Of a stretch of DNA of 64,000 nucleotides, positions 63,106-64,000 are shown one piece after another. This DNA is from Pectobacterium brasiliense (lineage in GTDB: Bacteria > Pseudomonadota > Gammaproteobacteria > Enterobacterales > Enterobacteriaceae): positions 62,001-126,000 of the forward strand of contig NZ_JACGFN010000001.1 of NCBI RefSeq assembly GCF_016950255.1. Reading direction: 5' to 3'. Numbering within the stretch: position 1 is the stretch's first letter; each line of letters opens with the position of its first letter. The translations under genes and the position numbers were made by a program. The notes beneath the pieces were generated by a model. The model was not told where the DNA came from. It saw only the letters and a list, made by a program, of their open reading frames with translations, and ran no database searches.

Positions 63106-63585
63106 GATCAACCTCGCGATTGACAATGAATCAAAAGCATAGCGTCAGACGGTGCCGAAGCTAAATGACTGGACGGTGCCAGATGCGTTACTAAGATTTA
63201 CGGCCTATGTGAAATGGAAACGAATGCGCTGCTATGGCCAGCTCTTATTTATTAATGCTTCGTCATGTATGTAAAATCTGTTTTGGCAATAACCGACAGG
63301 CAGACCTAGTCAAAAAATGGGAATCTTAAAAAGTGTGTGGAACTAAAGCGGGCGTGCTTACAGTCCGAACTAACGTAGCGAGTAGCTTTCACCTCTTTCT
63401 TTAATAGGATTTTTTCTATCGAGCAGGTTCATTCGTACTTGCGTACTTGCCTCCAATAGAACTGGAATTGCCCGGTCAGAGCAGATAGTTAAGCGGGTTT
63501 GCGGAGAAAAATGTGGTAATGTTGAAATAAAAATGGTTAATTATGTATGAATGCTCGGTGCGTTTTTATACTACCCTACGTATTG
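63106..63585. other. 480-base stretch without a recognisable gene
   Basis: No convincing frame on either strand. A 9-base direct repeat GACGGTGCC occurs near 63148 and 63172. Base composition changes to AT-rich toward the right, which suggests a boundary of transferred DNA. Confidence 0.35.
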
Positions 63586-64000
63586 TTAATATAATTGATA
63601 GTTTAGCTCTACCTCTTCTAATGCTTTCTTAAATTCAGAGTTTGATTTTAAATAATTTGATGAATGATAGTCCATGAATTGAGTACATATCATTATCAAT
63701 CGCAGCAAAGAAAACTCTGTAAAGTTTATTAATGTCATAAAATGAGAGTGTCTATCCGTTGAGTTAAATCCATTATCATCACTTAATTTTTCAGATACAA
63801 GCTTTACAATTATATAAAAACTTCTGCTTATGTTAAATATTTGATCTTTTTCATCAAGGTTCTCTAGGAATTTTTTTATCATCATTTCACTATTGATATT
63901 AAGAGATCTGTATTTTTCTATTTCATCTTCAATAGTAATGACTGCATCAGTACCTTTCTTTTTGATAACTTCATCGTTTTCTATCATCTCAATTTGGAAT
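63586..64000 (-). CDS. AT-rich unknown protein, possibly cut by the window edge
   Basis: At least 133 aa from ATG 63987; the frame stays open to base 64000, so the true start may lie outside. It is lysine, asparagine, glutamate and isoleucine rich (MIENDEVIKKKGTDAVITIE), helical, with no signal or motif I recognise. Base composition is strongly AT-rich, unlike all neighbours, which points to horizontal transfer. Function unknown. Confidence 0.6.
   Translation of the reverse strand, partial: FQIEMIENDEVIKKKGTDAVITIEDEIEKYRSLNINSEMMIKKFLENLDEKDQIFNISRSFYIIVKLVSEKLSDDNGFNSTDRHSHFMTLINFTEFSLLRLIMICTQFMDYHSSNYLKSNSEFKKALEEVELNYQLY

Overview
This window is chromosomal DNA of a soft-rot enterobacterium, most likely Pectobacterium. 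The evidence is Enterobacteriaceae-type housekeeping genes (rhlE, pepT, dusC, pbpG, bglX, dinG, ybiB, glnHPQ, dps, rhtA, ompX), an ERIC repeat, an achromobactin-type iron uptake operon, and a serralysin protease operon (prtW-inh-prtDEF) typical of Pectobacterium and Dickeya. Species cannot be fixed from the sequence alone. I see no rRNA, tRNA or CRISPR array.

Layout. 1-3.6 kb: tail end of a ferric-siderophore ABC transporter (cbrB partial, cbrC, cbrD) and an overlapping FhuF-like reductase, followed by palindromes and an ERIC element. 4-11 kb: rhlE, an EamA exporter with a divergent AraC regulator, pepT, an orphan DppA-like binding protein, queH. 11.3-15.4 kb: dusC, then an S-methylmethionine salvage operon (mmuP-mmuM-unknown) behind a MetJ box. 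15.7-18.4 kb: class IV adenylate cyclase, a probably flavinylated periplasmic protein with a small membrane partner, pbpG. 18.4-25.9 kb: a 52-codon frame with no usable start codon, bglX, idi, the 35-residue membrane protein gene yohO, a LysE/RhtB exporter with an AraC regulator, dinG.

In E. coli dinG is followed directly by ybiB. Here about 23.8 kb of accessory DNA separates them. Its first part is the protease island: PrtW, its inhibitor Inh and the dedicated type I secretion system PrtDEF. Its second part (33.0-49.6 kb) is a headless contractile-tail cluster: lysis genes (holin, transglycosylase, spanin), two Mu-like genes, then a tail module of Mu-like and P2-like parts (sheath, tube, chaperones, tape measure, hub, spike, baseplate, fibre, Tfa). 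Capsid, portal, terminase, integrase and repressor are absent, which fits an R-type tailocin or a decayed prophage. Downstream of the fibre lie an inverted fibre copy, a stump of a second Tfa and a stump of a Gin-type invertase, so a once-invertible fibre locus looks locked.

The most unusual gene is at 38113-38409, wedged between the tail tube and the tail chaperone with hairpins on both sides. It encodes a plant-type ferredoxin-like protein in which all four [2Fe-2S] cysteine positions are replaced (S, D, S, D). In Pectobacterium, ferredoxin domains are known to serve as receptor-targeting modules of pectocins, so a cluster-free ferredoxin fold carried by a tailocin is a strong candidate for something undescribed.

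49.7-64 kb returns to core synteny (ybiB, an M3-like peptidase, glnQPH, dps, rhtA, ompX) with a small P-loop kinase gene inserted between dps and rhtA. It ends with an MFS transporter, a YeeO-like MATE exporter, the rhodanese ygaP, a DHCW cupin, a glyoxalase-fold protein, and the start of an AT-rich unknown gene at the right edge.
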